A DNA stretch of 64,000 bases from Diphasiastrum complanatum (lineage: Eukaryota > Streptophyta > Lycopodiopsida > Lycopodiales > Lycopodiaceae): NCBI GenBank assembly GCA_029204225.1, contig CM055111.1, positions 1,870,421 to 1,934,420 of the forward strand, read 5' to 3'. Of the stretch, positions 12,015 to 21,411 are shown piece after piece; positions within the stretch are counted from its first letter, which is position 1; each line of letters opens with the position of its first letter. The position numbers and the translations under genes were made by a program. The notes under the pieces are model-generated. The model had not been told where the DNA came from. It saw only the letters and a program-made list of their open reading frames with translations, and searched no databases.

Positions 12015-12844
12015 GGCAGTAGCGTGAATATCGCACTTGTGCGCATGGGAGAACTGAACCAAAACTAACTACCAAAATGGCGCAGAAGATGGATATGTAC
12101 GGCAGACAGATACAGAATATCGCACTTGTGCGCAAGTAGGTATACTTGCAAGCAAACGGACAGCAATGAGCGCACACAAAAGCGATATGTCGCGAATTTT
12201 GAGAACGCAAAAGGTAAAAAATTATTCGATTTCCATGCCATTTATACTAAATTTTTGCACGTGTGGTCAACGGACTTATGACACGTGTCTACTTTCAATT
12301 CGACAACAGGCACAGGCGCGTGTGAGATGACACCTGCACACGTGTGAAATGACACCTAGACATGTGTCGGGTGTTCATTCGATTGCTCATAAACACGTGT
12401 TGCTCTCGCATTCGATCGTACAAATCCCACACGTATAGTGTGACAGGGTGACACGTGTCGCTCTCGCATTTGTCCGTACAACTCCCACACGTGTGACAGG
12501 ATGTTCTTTCGCACGTGCGAACCTTGATATAAAATCACAAATTTTGTTGAATTTTTTTCATTTTTTTTCCCTCTGCATATCGCATTTGTGCGCGCCCTTT
12601 ACAATCAAAATTCCTCCTACTACCTTCCATGCGCACAGGTCCGATACGTCTTCCTATGTGTCACCCCATATCGCACTTGTGCATCTTTCTTCAAATCTAA
12701 TCGTTCTCTCTGATATTCGGCTCGCATAGGTCCGATATACAGTACATTCTGTCCGTACATAGTGGTCCTCTGCGAGTTCTTTATCATCCCTTCCTTCTCA
12801 TCCTAACCTTCACACAAAAGTCCGCTATCACATAGTTCACGCCC
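12015..12844. promoter_or_regulatory. bidirectional promoter between genes B and C
   Basis: The word ATATCGCACTTGTGCGC or a close variant occurs four times in the same orientation: 12028-12044, 12117-12133, 12577-12593 and 12668-12682, two beside each gene. Between them, 12258-12520 holds about eight ACACGTGT/CACGTG-type palindromes (for example 12281-12289, 12337-12346, 12393-12400, 12451-12458, 12486-12495, 12512-12519). Part of this is a tandem duplication of about 57 bp (12392-12434 and 12449-12491). CACGTG is the plant G-box core. The motifs may bind host factors or the element's own protein. Confidence 0.6.
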
Positions 12845-14584
12845 ATGGATAGGAGAAAGCAGACAAGGAGAGACTTCTTCTCTCTGGCTCATCCTCATCT
12901 CATGCGGTTGCCATCACACCCCCTGCTAGACCTAGAACGCGCAACCACAGCAGGTGGCTCTCTGAGATATGCAAGTATCAGAGGTCAACAGCTCTGTTGA
13001 TCCCAAGAGCTCCATTCTACTGTGTTGTCCGGAACATAACAAGAAATGATCTCGGACAGCACGTTAGATTCACACCGAGTGCTCTTCAGTGCCTTCAGGA
13101 GGCTGCTGAAGATTATATTAGCCCTTTTTTTTAGGATTCTTTTTTGCTTGCCATCCATACCAAGAGGATTACCATAATGCCCAAGGATTTTCAGCTTCTG
13201 ATGACAATGAGGGATAGGTACTATTGGTTTCATGTATCTCAGCCTGCTGCTCCTAGACCAACTCTTGTAGATAGGACTCATCTTCCTACGAAGCGTCCTA
13301 GGAAGCAGACAGCCCCCAAGCGTGCTCCTAAGAAAGTGAAGCCTATCCCAGATTCCATTGTAGATAATGCTGCTGTTGATAATGCTGTAAATATAGCTAC
13401 CTCTGTTTTGGATACTCCTATAATTGCTGTAGATACTATACTTCCACCTCCTCCTCCTCCTCCCAATTTCTATACATATATAGATTCGGATGATTATCTT
13501 AAATTTGAGAAAGACATATCGGATGCTATAGATACAATTGGTACTCCTTTTTGTTTTAGGCTAGAAGAACTTGATTTCAGTATTGATTTTAGTATTGATT
13601 TTAGAGTTCTAGATTGTCTGGATCTCAAAGACAGACGGGCTTCTATCAGTGATCTTGTGATAGAGTCCGGGCTGACACTCTTGTAATTTGACATTGCAAG
13701 AGATTCATCAAACGAGTTGTTGGTGCTGAGTAACTTTCTGCTCCAGGCCTTCAAGGAGAATAATGACACATTGTCACAGTGTCTGACAAGTGGATTCACA
13801 CCAGCAACAAAGTATCTAGTCATTCCTTATCATACCAAGTAAGATATATTATGCTTCGTCCTATTTTATGCATTAACATTGACATTTTCAATTTAAATAG
13901 TTCTCAGAATTGTCGCTAAAGTACTTTCAATCTTATTTTGCAGTGACCATTGGAGTTTAAACTTGATCTCTATTAAGAGATCTGTAAATAATATTATTAA
14001 ACGTTCTTGTGTCAAGATGAATTCGACGAGAAATACGCATAAGGATGTAGATATATTCATTCCATATCTAAGTAAATATATTCCTACAGACGTTCACCAT
14101 TCCATGGACTGGCAGATCGTCAGCTTGGAGGTAAACTTTGTCTTTCTTAATAGCATTTTGAAATCAGTATTCTAATGAAATATTTTCCATCTAATTCATT
14201 TTGTTTCATAATTGATTTCTTGTGTGCTGAATTATTTTGTAGTCACCCCAGCAAAATGATTCATTCAGCTGTGGGTGGTACACATTGTACAATGCCAAGC
14301 TATTTTTTGAGTGGTTCATCCTTCAACAAGATGTTGATATTTCTAAGGTAATAAATTCTGTTTATTCTTATTTTGGAATCATGATTAGTTTTCTATTCTG
14401 GTGATGTTATTGGCCATTACTAATACATGAATGTTCTATTTTGCAGTTTACACTTCCTGAGTACACATCAAGCCAGGTGTACAGATTTAGACAAGAAATT
14501 ATCCTGAGTATACTGGCTCGGGCAAGGCTTCAACCTCCCGTTATTGATGATGGTGCAAAGGATGATGTAGTTGTACTAAATTAA
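12845..14584 (+). pseudogene. gene C: histone H3-like fold plus ULP1-like (C48) protease
   Basis: Proposed exons: 12845-13838, 13944-14130, 14243-14347, 14447-14584; all three introns splice in frame. An ATG at 12845 begins MDRRKQTRRDFF, resembling a histone tail, but the fold lies one frame over. From about 12955 to 13215 the frame matches histone H3 helices: EICKYQRSTALLI, then RFTPSALQCLQEAAEDY, then AIHTKRITIMPKDFQL. A TAG (13132-13134) stands where H3 has the Glu of its LFED segment. A basic linker (KRPRKQTAPKRAPKKVKP) and a PPPPPPP run follow, then a second in-frame stop (13684-13686). The last exons show NDHWSL (His, 13948), SPQQND (Gln) and SFSCGWY (Cys, 14270-14272), the order of a SUMO/ULP1 cysteine protease; the catalytic Asp is unclear. 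Possible role: chromatin-targeted desumoylation. Two stops and a frame break indicate decay, unless readthrough occurs. Confidence 0.65.
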
Positions 14585-14908
14585 GATCAAAAAAAATATA
14601 GATAGCATAGAACAAAAATACATGTATAGACTTCATAGAAAAATATACATTGATATATCAAATGCTGCTCCAGTTTATGAATTTGGGAGCACAAAATACA
14701 TGTAGAGATGCCCAACTTGGGCTTTCATTTATTGAATGAAAGGATGTATACACAGATTTTTACTAAAGTTTATTTGAAACTATTGTTCTCCCACAATGGT
14801 GATTGTTGTAGGTAGATCTTTGCAACACGTTATCACCTCCTGTCTTTTTCGCATCTGTGACATGGCAAATATTAGTGAATGTGTAATTGTAAACGATGAC
14901 ATTTTCTA
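14585..14908. other. convergent intergenic spacer of genes C and D
   Basis: A 324-bp AT-rich spacer where the two genes meet tail to tail. It presumably holds both 3' untranslated regions. No other feature seen. Confidence 0.5.
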
Positions 14909-16152
14909 TTATTTTGTTCTATTTTGAAATGGAAATAAACATAAAGTACTTATGAGTCTTCCGTTGATGATAAATCTGAAATATGTTGGTAGATTGGTTT
15001 GTAATAGCATGAGCTCTACTCTGATAAAATCAAGCTTCCAGTGCTCTTCCACCTCAACCATAGTCAAATATTCCTCATTGTAGATAATGCTTATCTCCAT
15101 TCGGTTTGTGTGACTATTTAGTTCAAAGTCTTGATCCAGTGGTAGCCATGTACCTTCAATTTTCTTGTATCTCTGGTAGCTAAATGTGAGACTGAGCATT
15201 TGCTTTTCGATATGATAACGAAAGATCATTGAGGACTTTTTAATCCTGCATTCTATGTCATTATTTGTTTTACTATCCCAGCCTTGATCCATGAGATTTG
15301 ACAAAGTCTCATCGGATAAATCCTTGCAAACAAATAAAGTTGGTGTCCTACGAACACTAGCACTCGAGAAAAAATCAACAAATGTATGCAATGAGATAAA
15401 CCAACTTAGGTGAACAATTTTCGAGCCTGTGCTTATCTTCATAGCATTTTTAATATCAATGAGTAGCTTGCATCTCAAGGATTCAGAAACAATGCTGTCA
15501 GGAGTAGGCCACTCATCACTTTGAAAACTAGGCAATGGAATTGCTTCGAGCTTGCCAAAACCTCCATCTGTTTGTGGCGTATATAAAGCTTCATAAAAAT
15601 AGATACCACAATCTGCAAGTTCCTTTGGACTTCTTCATCTGTATTGTAGCTTTCCAACATCAGAGTGAATCACGTCTAATATTCCTGCAAGTGATTGTGC
15701 GGGCTCCCATTCACTTATGCATGATGGATATAAATCTGGAAGAAAAAAACAATGTTGAAGCATTTAAATCATAATTTGAAGAGCATCAATAAAGGAAATC
15801 ACCTATGATTGTTGTAGAGTACATATGTTTTGATATACTTACAATTACATTCTTGATGATCATGAGAATTGATATCATTTACTTTGATTTCTGAATGCAT
15901 ATATACATGTTGCACTAAGACTTCTGATATTGATTGACCTCCCGGGGTAGTCTTAAACTCCAAAATTTTTGCTTTCCAATAAGATTTGTAAGTCATTTTT
16001 GCTCTTTTCTTTTGTCGAAAATTTCCCTTTGATGATGGATGCAACAATACCCATGAGTTCTTCGTATATTTTGTTGGCTTCCAGTTATCAGCTTCATCTT
16101 TCTCATTGTAAAGAATCACATAATCGATTGTAGATCTGGGTCTCCTCGCCAT
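14909..16152 (-). pseudogene. gene D: BAH-like domain protein, one nonsense codon
   Basis: Exon 1 (16152-15843) and exon 2 (15735-14909) join in frame across a 107-bp intron (GTAAGT...TTCCAG), giving about 378 residues. I chose ATG 16152 (MARRPRSTIDY, context GCAATGG). Residues about 25-95 contain NSWVLLHP...SYWKAKILEFKT...EVLVQHVYMHSE, the beta-strand pattern of a BAH/bromo-adjacent-type module, as in chromatin readers. The rest (ISEWEP..., a Cys/Trp-poor region with FRYHIEKQ and EEHWKLDF) is unrecognised. The reading frame is interrupted once, by TGA at 15637-15635, readily derived from CGA. BAH assignment rests on pattern, not search. It is convergent with gene C and faces the right inverted arm. 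Confidence 0.55.
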
Positions 16153-16578
16153 TGCAATTTTCAAAGCTTGGGCGCCAAAAATCTCTCTGATATGTTATTT
16201 GATTTTAATTTTTCGTATCACATTTAATCTAATGTGAATGCCAACATAGTCACAGTTACTGCGTATACCATATTTTATGTAACTGTACATACTATATTTC
16301 TATAATTGTAACTAGTATAGTTAGAAAATTTCATTATGCTAACCAGCATAGTAAAGTAAATTTAACTTGAGATATTGACGTCGGGCAGATTAGCACGTGT
16401 CGGGCAGGAAAAAGAAACCAATGGGATATGTCCATGCTGCCCGGACACAAATTTCAAAGTTTTCTATATTGCATTTTTATTTTTTAGTTGAACTACGTTA
16501 CATAGATTTCAAATCTGTGCATTTTAATTGGGCCTGGTGACGGTCGAAACTAAACAAAAGAAATAAAAGTATCTTCAC
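16153..16578 (-). promoter_or_regulatory. 5' flank of gene D
   Basis: This 426-bp region between gene D and the right arm presumably holds the gene D promoter. It includes a run of TAACTxxxATA/ATACTATA phrases at 16255-16345 and GACGTCGGGCAG...CACGTGTCGGGCAGG at about 16378-16408. No definite TATA box assigned. Confidence 0.3.
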
Positions 16579-16735
16579 AAAGGGTCTTTTTGATATTGAG
16601 AACTCCTCTAATAGTTTTTTCCTTTTTTTTTCAACTATAGATGCACTCCTGTTTTGGTGCAAGCAGTGCATGCGGTGCACTTCCTAAGTAGCCACCCATG
16701 TTTTGCATCTTGTCCTTAGTCCAAAATATTTCCAC
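16579..16735 (-). repeat. right inverted arm
   Basis: Bases 16579-16612 are the exact reverse complement of 7248-7281. Looser similarity to the left arm continues outward through 16676-16685 and to about 16735. No target-site duplication was identified because the outer limit is unclear. Confidence 0.7.
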
Positions 16736-17295
16736 ATTTTAAGTTGTGAGCAAGTTCATGTTTAGATATGCAAGACTCAGTCGGAGTAGGTTTGAGATTG
16801 CCAACTTTAGGAACACCTACTACCAACAAGAGGATATCATAATTCAAGTCCATATCGTGCATATACTAGAGTAACATTCTCATGTGGTCCCCCCCATAGA
16901 CTAGTTGATAGGACATTGATGGAGGCACAATGTGTCTTTGAGTGGCAAGGAAATATGAAGGAGCCATTGGCTACAATATCAACTTTGCATAAACATGTAC
17001 GCATAGCTTACATAATGTACATATCTATGGTAGTGGTGCTTGGCATATGAAGCTTGTCAACATCCTCACCATGTGCCCACCATAGCCCAGTTTGATAATA
17101 TGGCAATGGAGACCCATCCCTTTGTGGAATGGAGATAAAGGAGCCCATGGGCTACAAAATCAACATGGAAGATAAAATTTGTGATATCTAAAGGCCAAAA
17201 ATTGTAAGTTACATGCCATTGCTACCAAAGAAACAAAGATGATTCAAAGATCTTCTTGTATCTTTGTCAAGCAGCATGAAAAAGGAAAAGGAAAA

Positions 17296-17297
<2 letters not shown>
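16736..17297. other. no supported gene
   Basis: Low-coding sequence with phrases repeated at short range ('ggcaatggagacc', 'aaggagcccatgggctacaa' at about 16970 and 17150). Nothing recognised. Confidence 0.4.

Positions 17298-17372
<75 letters not shown>
17298..17372. repeat. (CT)n microsatellite
   Basis: About 36 uninterrupted CT units, followed by TTTCAGG. The next 350 bp to the tandem repeat at 17722 shows no supported gene. Confidence 0.97.
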
Positions 17373-17373
<1 letters not shown>

Positions 17374-17721
17374 CAGGTGGAACTCAATTTAAGATAAATA
17401 TGTCTTTAAAAAACTCATCACCATAGGTTATTTCTATTGTGGCAAAGCTCCAAACAACAACATTCTCACTTTGTTATGAATCTCACTTGCATTTATATAA
17501 AAGTAAGAGACAATGGCCATGGCAATTATTCATCAAAATTAATTCTCTGCAAATCAAGCATCTGCAGTTTCTTACAAATAAAAGTGATCAAAATATCTAC
17601 CCTCTACAAACGCAATTTCTAAGACAAAGAAGTGTCAGACGAAGAATGAACGTGACATGCTTCTGGCCGGTGGAGATAGGGTCTTCTCTATGGCTGCCAG
17701 TATTAGAATGTTTTTGATTGA

Positions 17722-17948
17722 ATCCTCAAAACTACCAACTTGTGAAGCAGGCAGAAACTGTAGCCAATCCCAAGTGAGTCCTCAAACCTACAGGATATGA
17801 AGGAAGGCAGAAACTGCAGCCACAATCCCAAGTAAATCCTCAAAGCTACAGCATATGAAGAAATGCAGAAACTGCAGCCAATCCCAAGTAAATCCTCAAA
17901 ACTACAGCATATGAAGAAAGGCAGATACTGCAGCCAATCCCATGTAAA
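17722..17948. repeat. four tandem copies of a 56-58-bp unit covering the LTP gene 3' end
   Basis: Units start at 17722, 17778, 17836 and 17892. Each contains ATCCTCAAA, CATATGAAG(A/G)AA(G)GCAGA and CTGCAGCC(AC)AATCCCA. The fourth unit overlaps the last 15 codons and stop of the lipid-transfer protein gene (17902-17948), so units 1-3 are downstream copies of the segment coding the hydrophobic GPI tail. Copies 3 and 4 are the most alike, suggesting stepwise duplication in the 3' UTR. Confidence 0.9.
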
Positions 17949-19229
17949 TCCAGATTGATGCTGTAAATTTAGGGGCGGCACTGGGAGGTGGCGCCAGCTG
18001 GCCACCGCTAGGACCACCAGCTCCTGGAGTTTGAGTTGCGTTGATAACTGGGCTAGGAGCTGGAATGGCCACCGGTGGAGGTGGCGCTGCACATGAAGAA
18101 AGCGCAGTCTCAGAGCTCATAGCGCTATGCATGGAGGGTGGAATTAAAAGCAAAATCGTTTCAATACGCAAAACTTGTTTATAATTAAAAGAGAAGAACG
18201 AGTGAATGAGATCAGTACATACTGAATAAAAGTCAAGATATATCCTAGAGTAAGTACGAACCTGTAGGAGCAGGAGCTGGAGTTGGAGCAGGAGGGGGAG
18301 GCGAATTTACTGTTGGTGAAGGAGAAGGAGGAGGAGTTGTAAGTGTTGGTGAAGGAGAAGGAGAAGGAGGAGAAGAGGTAGGGACAGTCGGAGGAGAAGA
18401 TGGAGTAACAGTCGGAGGAGAAGCTGGCGTAACGCTGGGAGCAGGAGCGGGAACGGGACTGGGAGCAGGAGCTGGAGGAACTGTAGCTGGAGCTGGAACT
18501 GGAGGAACGGGAGCTGGAGCTGGAGCTGGACCTGCCAATAGAAAACAGTAGTACAATTAAAACTACTCGCTAGTTGCAAAAACAAGCCAAATGTGCCCGA
18601 AGATTTGGAGAAACTTTTTACAGCCTTTTCGGATCTGACGCAGAAATAATACACTTGATCAATGCTGCCTCTACCAAGTCGTGAAAATATACGAAGTTGC
18701 ATTATGTAATGTGAGTAGCAAAGAGAAAAACGAATATCGACTTACTGCAATAGCCCACTAGTATTCTAGTGTAAGATCAGAGGGTATACATTCTAGCGAC
18801 CTTAATAAGGTTTATCAGACGTGTCAAACGATCTCACCTATCGCTCTCAATTCCGGTGGTGAGTTACCAAGTTAAAGTACCTGAACAGCGGTTCGGATTG
18901 GCGTCCGGAACATTGCAATACTTCGGAAGATCGAATGCAAGAGTCAGGTTGACTCCAGAGCCAGGTCCCGCTTGGCTTTGTAAGATCTGGCATAAACATA
19001 AAGGAGTTGTATTCAGAATTTGTGTCAACCCTGAACAGCAATCGGTGCTGGGTTTCGGATCTGTTCCTGTGACAAAATTAAGACATGGAAGTAGCAAGAT
19101 GAGATCCGAAGAGCAGTCAAGTGGTGGAGGAGCTGCAGCTTGAGCATCTGCCCCTGTTGCTGCAAAAGTGACACAGCAGGCCATGATCATGACCAATGCA
19201 GCAAGATCTGTATAACTCCATCTCTCCAT
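17902..19229 (-). CDS. GPI-anchored non-specific lipid-transfer protein (LTPG/xylogen-like)
   Basis: Three exons, 19229-18881, 18531-18262 and 18086-17902, all joined in phase 1 with GT-AG introns, encode about 267 residues. Residues 1-30 form a signal peptide ending near ADAQ. The eight-cysteine motif is complete: C39, C49, C64-C65, C78-x-C80, C105, C115 (C-x9-C-x14-CC-x12-CxC-x24-C-x9-C). Exon 2 encodes an AP/SP/TP-rich, arabinogalactan-like region, probably O-glycosylated. Exon 3 ends in a small-residue region and a hydrophobic tail (WIYMGLAAVSAFLHML), a GPI-attachment signal. Such proteins act at the outer plasma membrane and cell wall in lipid or cuticle deposition. The ATG lies in AAGGATGG. 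The frame is intact, so this is the one clear host gene. The exact ligand is unknown. Confidence 0.85.
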
Positions 19230-19510
19230 CCTTGTCTACTGCAATTAATTCCCCAATCAAGAGGCAATCACCGACGCTCCAGAGCAAAACCCACCAAGGA
19301 TCAACCTCACAGCTACGAAATCAATGCAGCAACAGTGCAAAGGCGCGATCTTTGTAAAGAGTATAGTGGGCGATCAGATACCCAAGAGCAGGAAGAATAG
19401 GGAGAGAAAATTGGGTAGAAAATTGAGAAAGCGAAGTCTTTATTCACCATCTAAGGAGGTCATGCCAGCCCTGGTATTTGGTTGCTTTACAAGATACACC
19501 AGCACGTGAC
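19230..19510 (-). promoter_or_regulatory. upstream region of the LTP gene
   Basis: On the minus strand this region has a weak AATAAAG TATA-like element at 19438-19444, about 210 bp before the ATG, and a CACGTG G-box at 19503-19508. Both are candidates only; the transcription start is not known. Confidence 0.3.
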
Positions 19511-20464
19511 CAAATGGCAGAATTTGGAGATACTGGAATTTGCACTCAAGACAAAAAGGACAGATAGCAGGGATTTTTCATAGGGATTGTTTAGCTCATG
19601 GAGCAGGCCTCAGGGATGCCATATTCACATGTTTGAGTTTGTTTTTTGTGCTAATTTCTTTGGAGGGTTGGAAAAGGCAGGCTAGGTGGATTAATGGGAG
19701 ATAATTACAAGTATACTACTAACCTTGTTTGGACTATACTAGTCTTTACTTGTCCACAAAATTCTCATTTCGGCGGATTCAAGGAATTAATATCAAGGCA
19801 TATATGCGTCGTGGCTCAAGGCATCCGAATGGGACTAGGCCCAACTATTGAGGGCAAAGAAAAGCGAAATGCAAATCACTAGAGGCAACAAGTTGTGGTT
19901 TAGGACCAACACCTTGCCATCATGATGGTAATTTTGTCAAAAATGTATGATATACATATCTCTTAAATAAAAAATTTGTTATTTGAGTAAGACGGGATCC
20001 AAGGTAAGTTATTTCTCAAAACCCAAGTGTCTTGGAACTATGGTGTAATGGCTGATATTATCTTTTCTTATCTATATCCTTGAACTTTCTTTCAAATTGC
20101 ATTCATGGATTCAGTTATGAGAAGATGGCAAAAACATGTATGAAATGATTTACTAGATGCAAATATGATAGTTATTATTGGACGGTATTTGTTTATGATA
20201 TTTTTTGCTACTGTGTGGAGCTAGTGGTGTCAACTTGTACTTGGTTTGTCATTATAATTCATGATATGAGTATATAATGTTAGTCTAATGTCAATTCAAT
20301 TCAATGATTAGCTTAATGCATGTAGATTTATAACTGTACTTATTTTTCAATTATCATGATATATCACATCCAACAGTACCATTGGGCACATCTTTGCCCG
20401 ATTCTAACTTTTTGAAGGATCGGATATTGGGAACCTAAGTACAAGGGCTTTACAGTAAATAATC
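19511..20464. other. no supported gene
   Basis: AT-rich intergenic DNA between the LTP gene and a copia relic. A 62-codon frame at 19694-19882 has no recognisable motif. Confidence 0.4.
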
Positions 20465-21411
20465 CTAAAAACAGACATAAATTGACTCAAAAGTACTGAC
20501 AGTTAATGCAATGTCAGGTCTGGAACAAGTCATTGCATCCATAAGAGAATCAATTATAGAATGGTATGGGTACTCTTTCATTTGCTCTTTTTTCTCTTTG
20601 GTTTGAGGACAAATTCCCCTGATAACCTCAATCTTTGGTCGATGGGAGAGTTGCCACGCTTTCAATTCAAAAAATTGAACTTCAATAATGTTTTTGAATA
20701 TTTTTTTGCTAATATATATTAGCTTCTTGTTCTTGTCCCTATGAATTTGAATTCCAAAGTAGTATTGTGCCTCACCCAAATTTGTCATGTCAAATTCCTA
20801 TAAAAGCATTATTTTGAGATCCTTTATAGAATTGTTTTTATTACTAAATATATGATCAACATATAATGTAATTATGATAAAAGATTTGTCAATTGCTTTA
20901 CAATAGACAATCAACTACACTTGGCACACAATTATAGCTCTAGGCGATTGTTTGAGTCCATACAATGCTTTATGGAGTTTGCAAACCATATGCTCTTTAC
21001 CTTTGAGTTCAAAACTCTCAAGTTGAGACATATAAATGTCTTTGTCAATGACTCCATTCAAGTTAAGAATGTTATATGAACATCTAGTTGGTGAATTTTG
21101 AGATTTGTTGCAGCTACATAAGATAAGAGTAGTTTGTTTGAAGAGTCCCTGGTGAAGTTAGGGCTAAATGTCTCGGAATAATTACTATTGGGAATTTTTT
21201 TAAATCCCCAAGCCACTAGTCTTGTCTTTCTTGTGTTGATACTACCATCAAATTTGTATGTAGTCTTGAAAATCCATTTATAATTGATTACATTTTCATT
21301 AGTTAGTAGCTCCATGTCATTTCTTGAGAGCATTGGTGCAAGTTCACATGTACAAATGGAGTCAATGGTGGCGGCTTGTGCAATTTCACATCTAAATCTT
21401 GTTGGTTTCAT
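20465..21411 (-). pseudogene. Ty1/copia reverse transcriptase relic
   Basis: The minus-strand frames follow the copia RT order: NYKWIFKTTYKFDGSINTRK, then LVAWGF, SETFSP and LDVHITFL at 21310-21060; LHKALYGLKQSPRA at about 20990-20950; an ITLYVDHI version of the YVDD motif at about 20870; NLGEAQYYFGIQIHRD and MTCSRPDIA at 20790-20510. Several frameshifts and stops separate the pieces, and the second catalytic Asp of YVDD reads His. RNase H and LTRs are missing. Dead fragment. Confidence 0.8.

Larger units (their letters stand above)
7110..16735. mobile_element. putative multigene DNA transposon (9-10 kb)
   Basis: Four closely packed genes (7771-10385 +, 10498-12014 -, 12845-14584 +, 14909-16152 -) sit between inverted arms at about 7110-7281 and 16579-16735. 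The first encodes a DDE transposase-like protein, giving the block a possible mobility function; the others encode an acidic unknown, a histone H3-like plus ULP1-like protein and a BAH-like protein. Introns are short (77-107 bp). The arms share a 34-bp perfect inverted match and looser outward similarity. Exact ends and target duplication were not found. Transposase with inverted arms and captured ULP1 protease has precedent in plant elements (MULE/Kaonashi carry ULP1), but the gene set seen here is not one I recognise. Alternative: unrelated genes trapped between copies of a dispersed repeat. Confidence 0.55.

Noticed and set aside
13144-13686. Reading gene C as starting at the TTG at 13144 after the TAG
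   Set aside because: The upstream frame continues the same H3 pattern through the stop, so the stop is more likely a lesion than the true start.
18245-18702. Leu/Pro-rich frames opposite or shifted to the LTP gene
   Set aside because: Frame shadows of the proline-rich exon 2 of the lipid-transfer protein.
18856-19400. Plus-strand frames over the LTP gene
   Set aside because: Antisense shadows; the minus strand carries the complete eight-cysteine gene.
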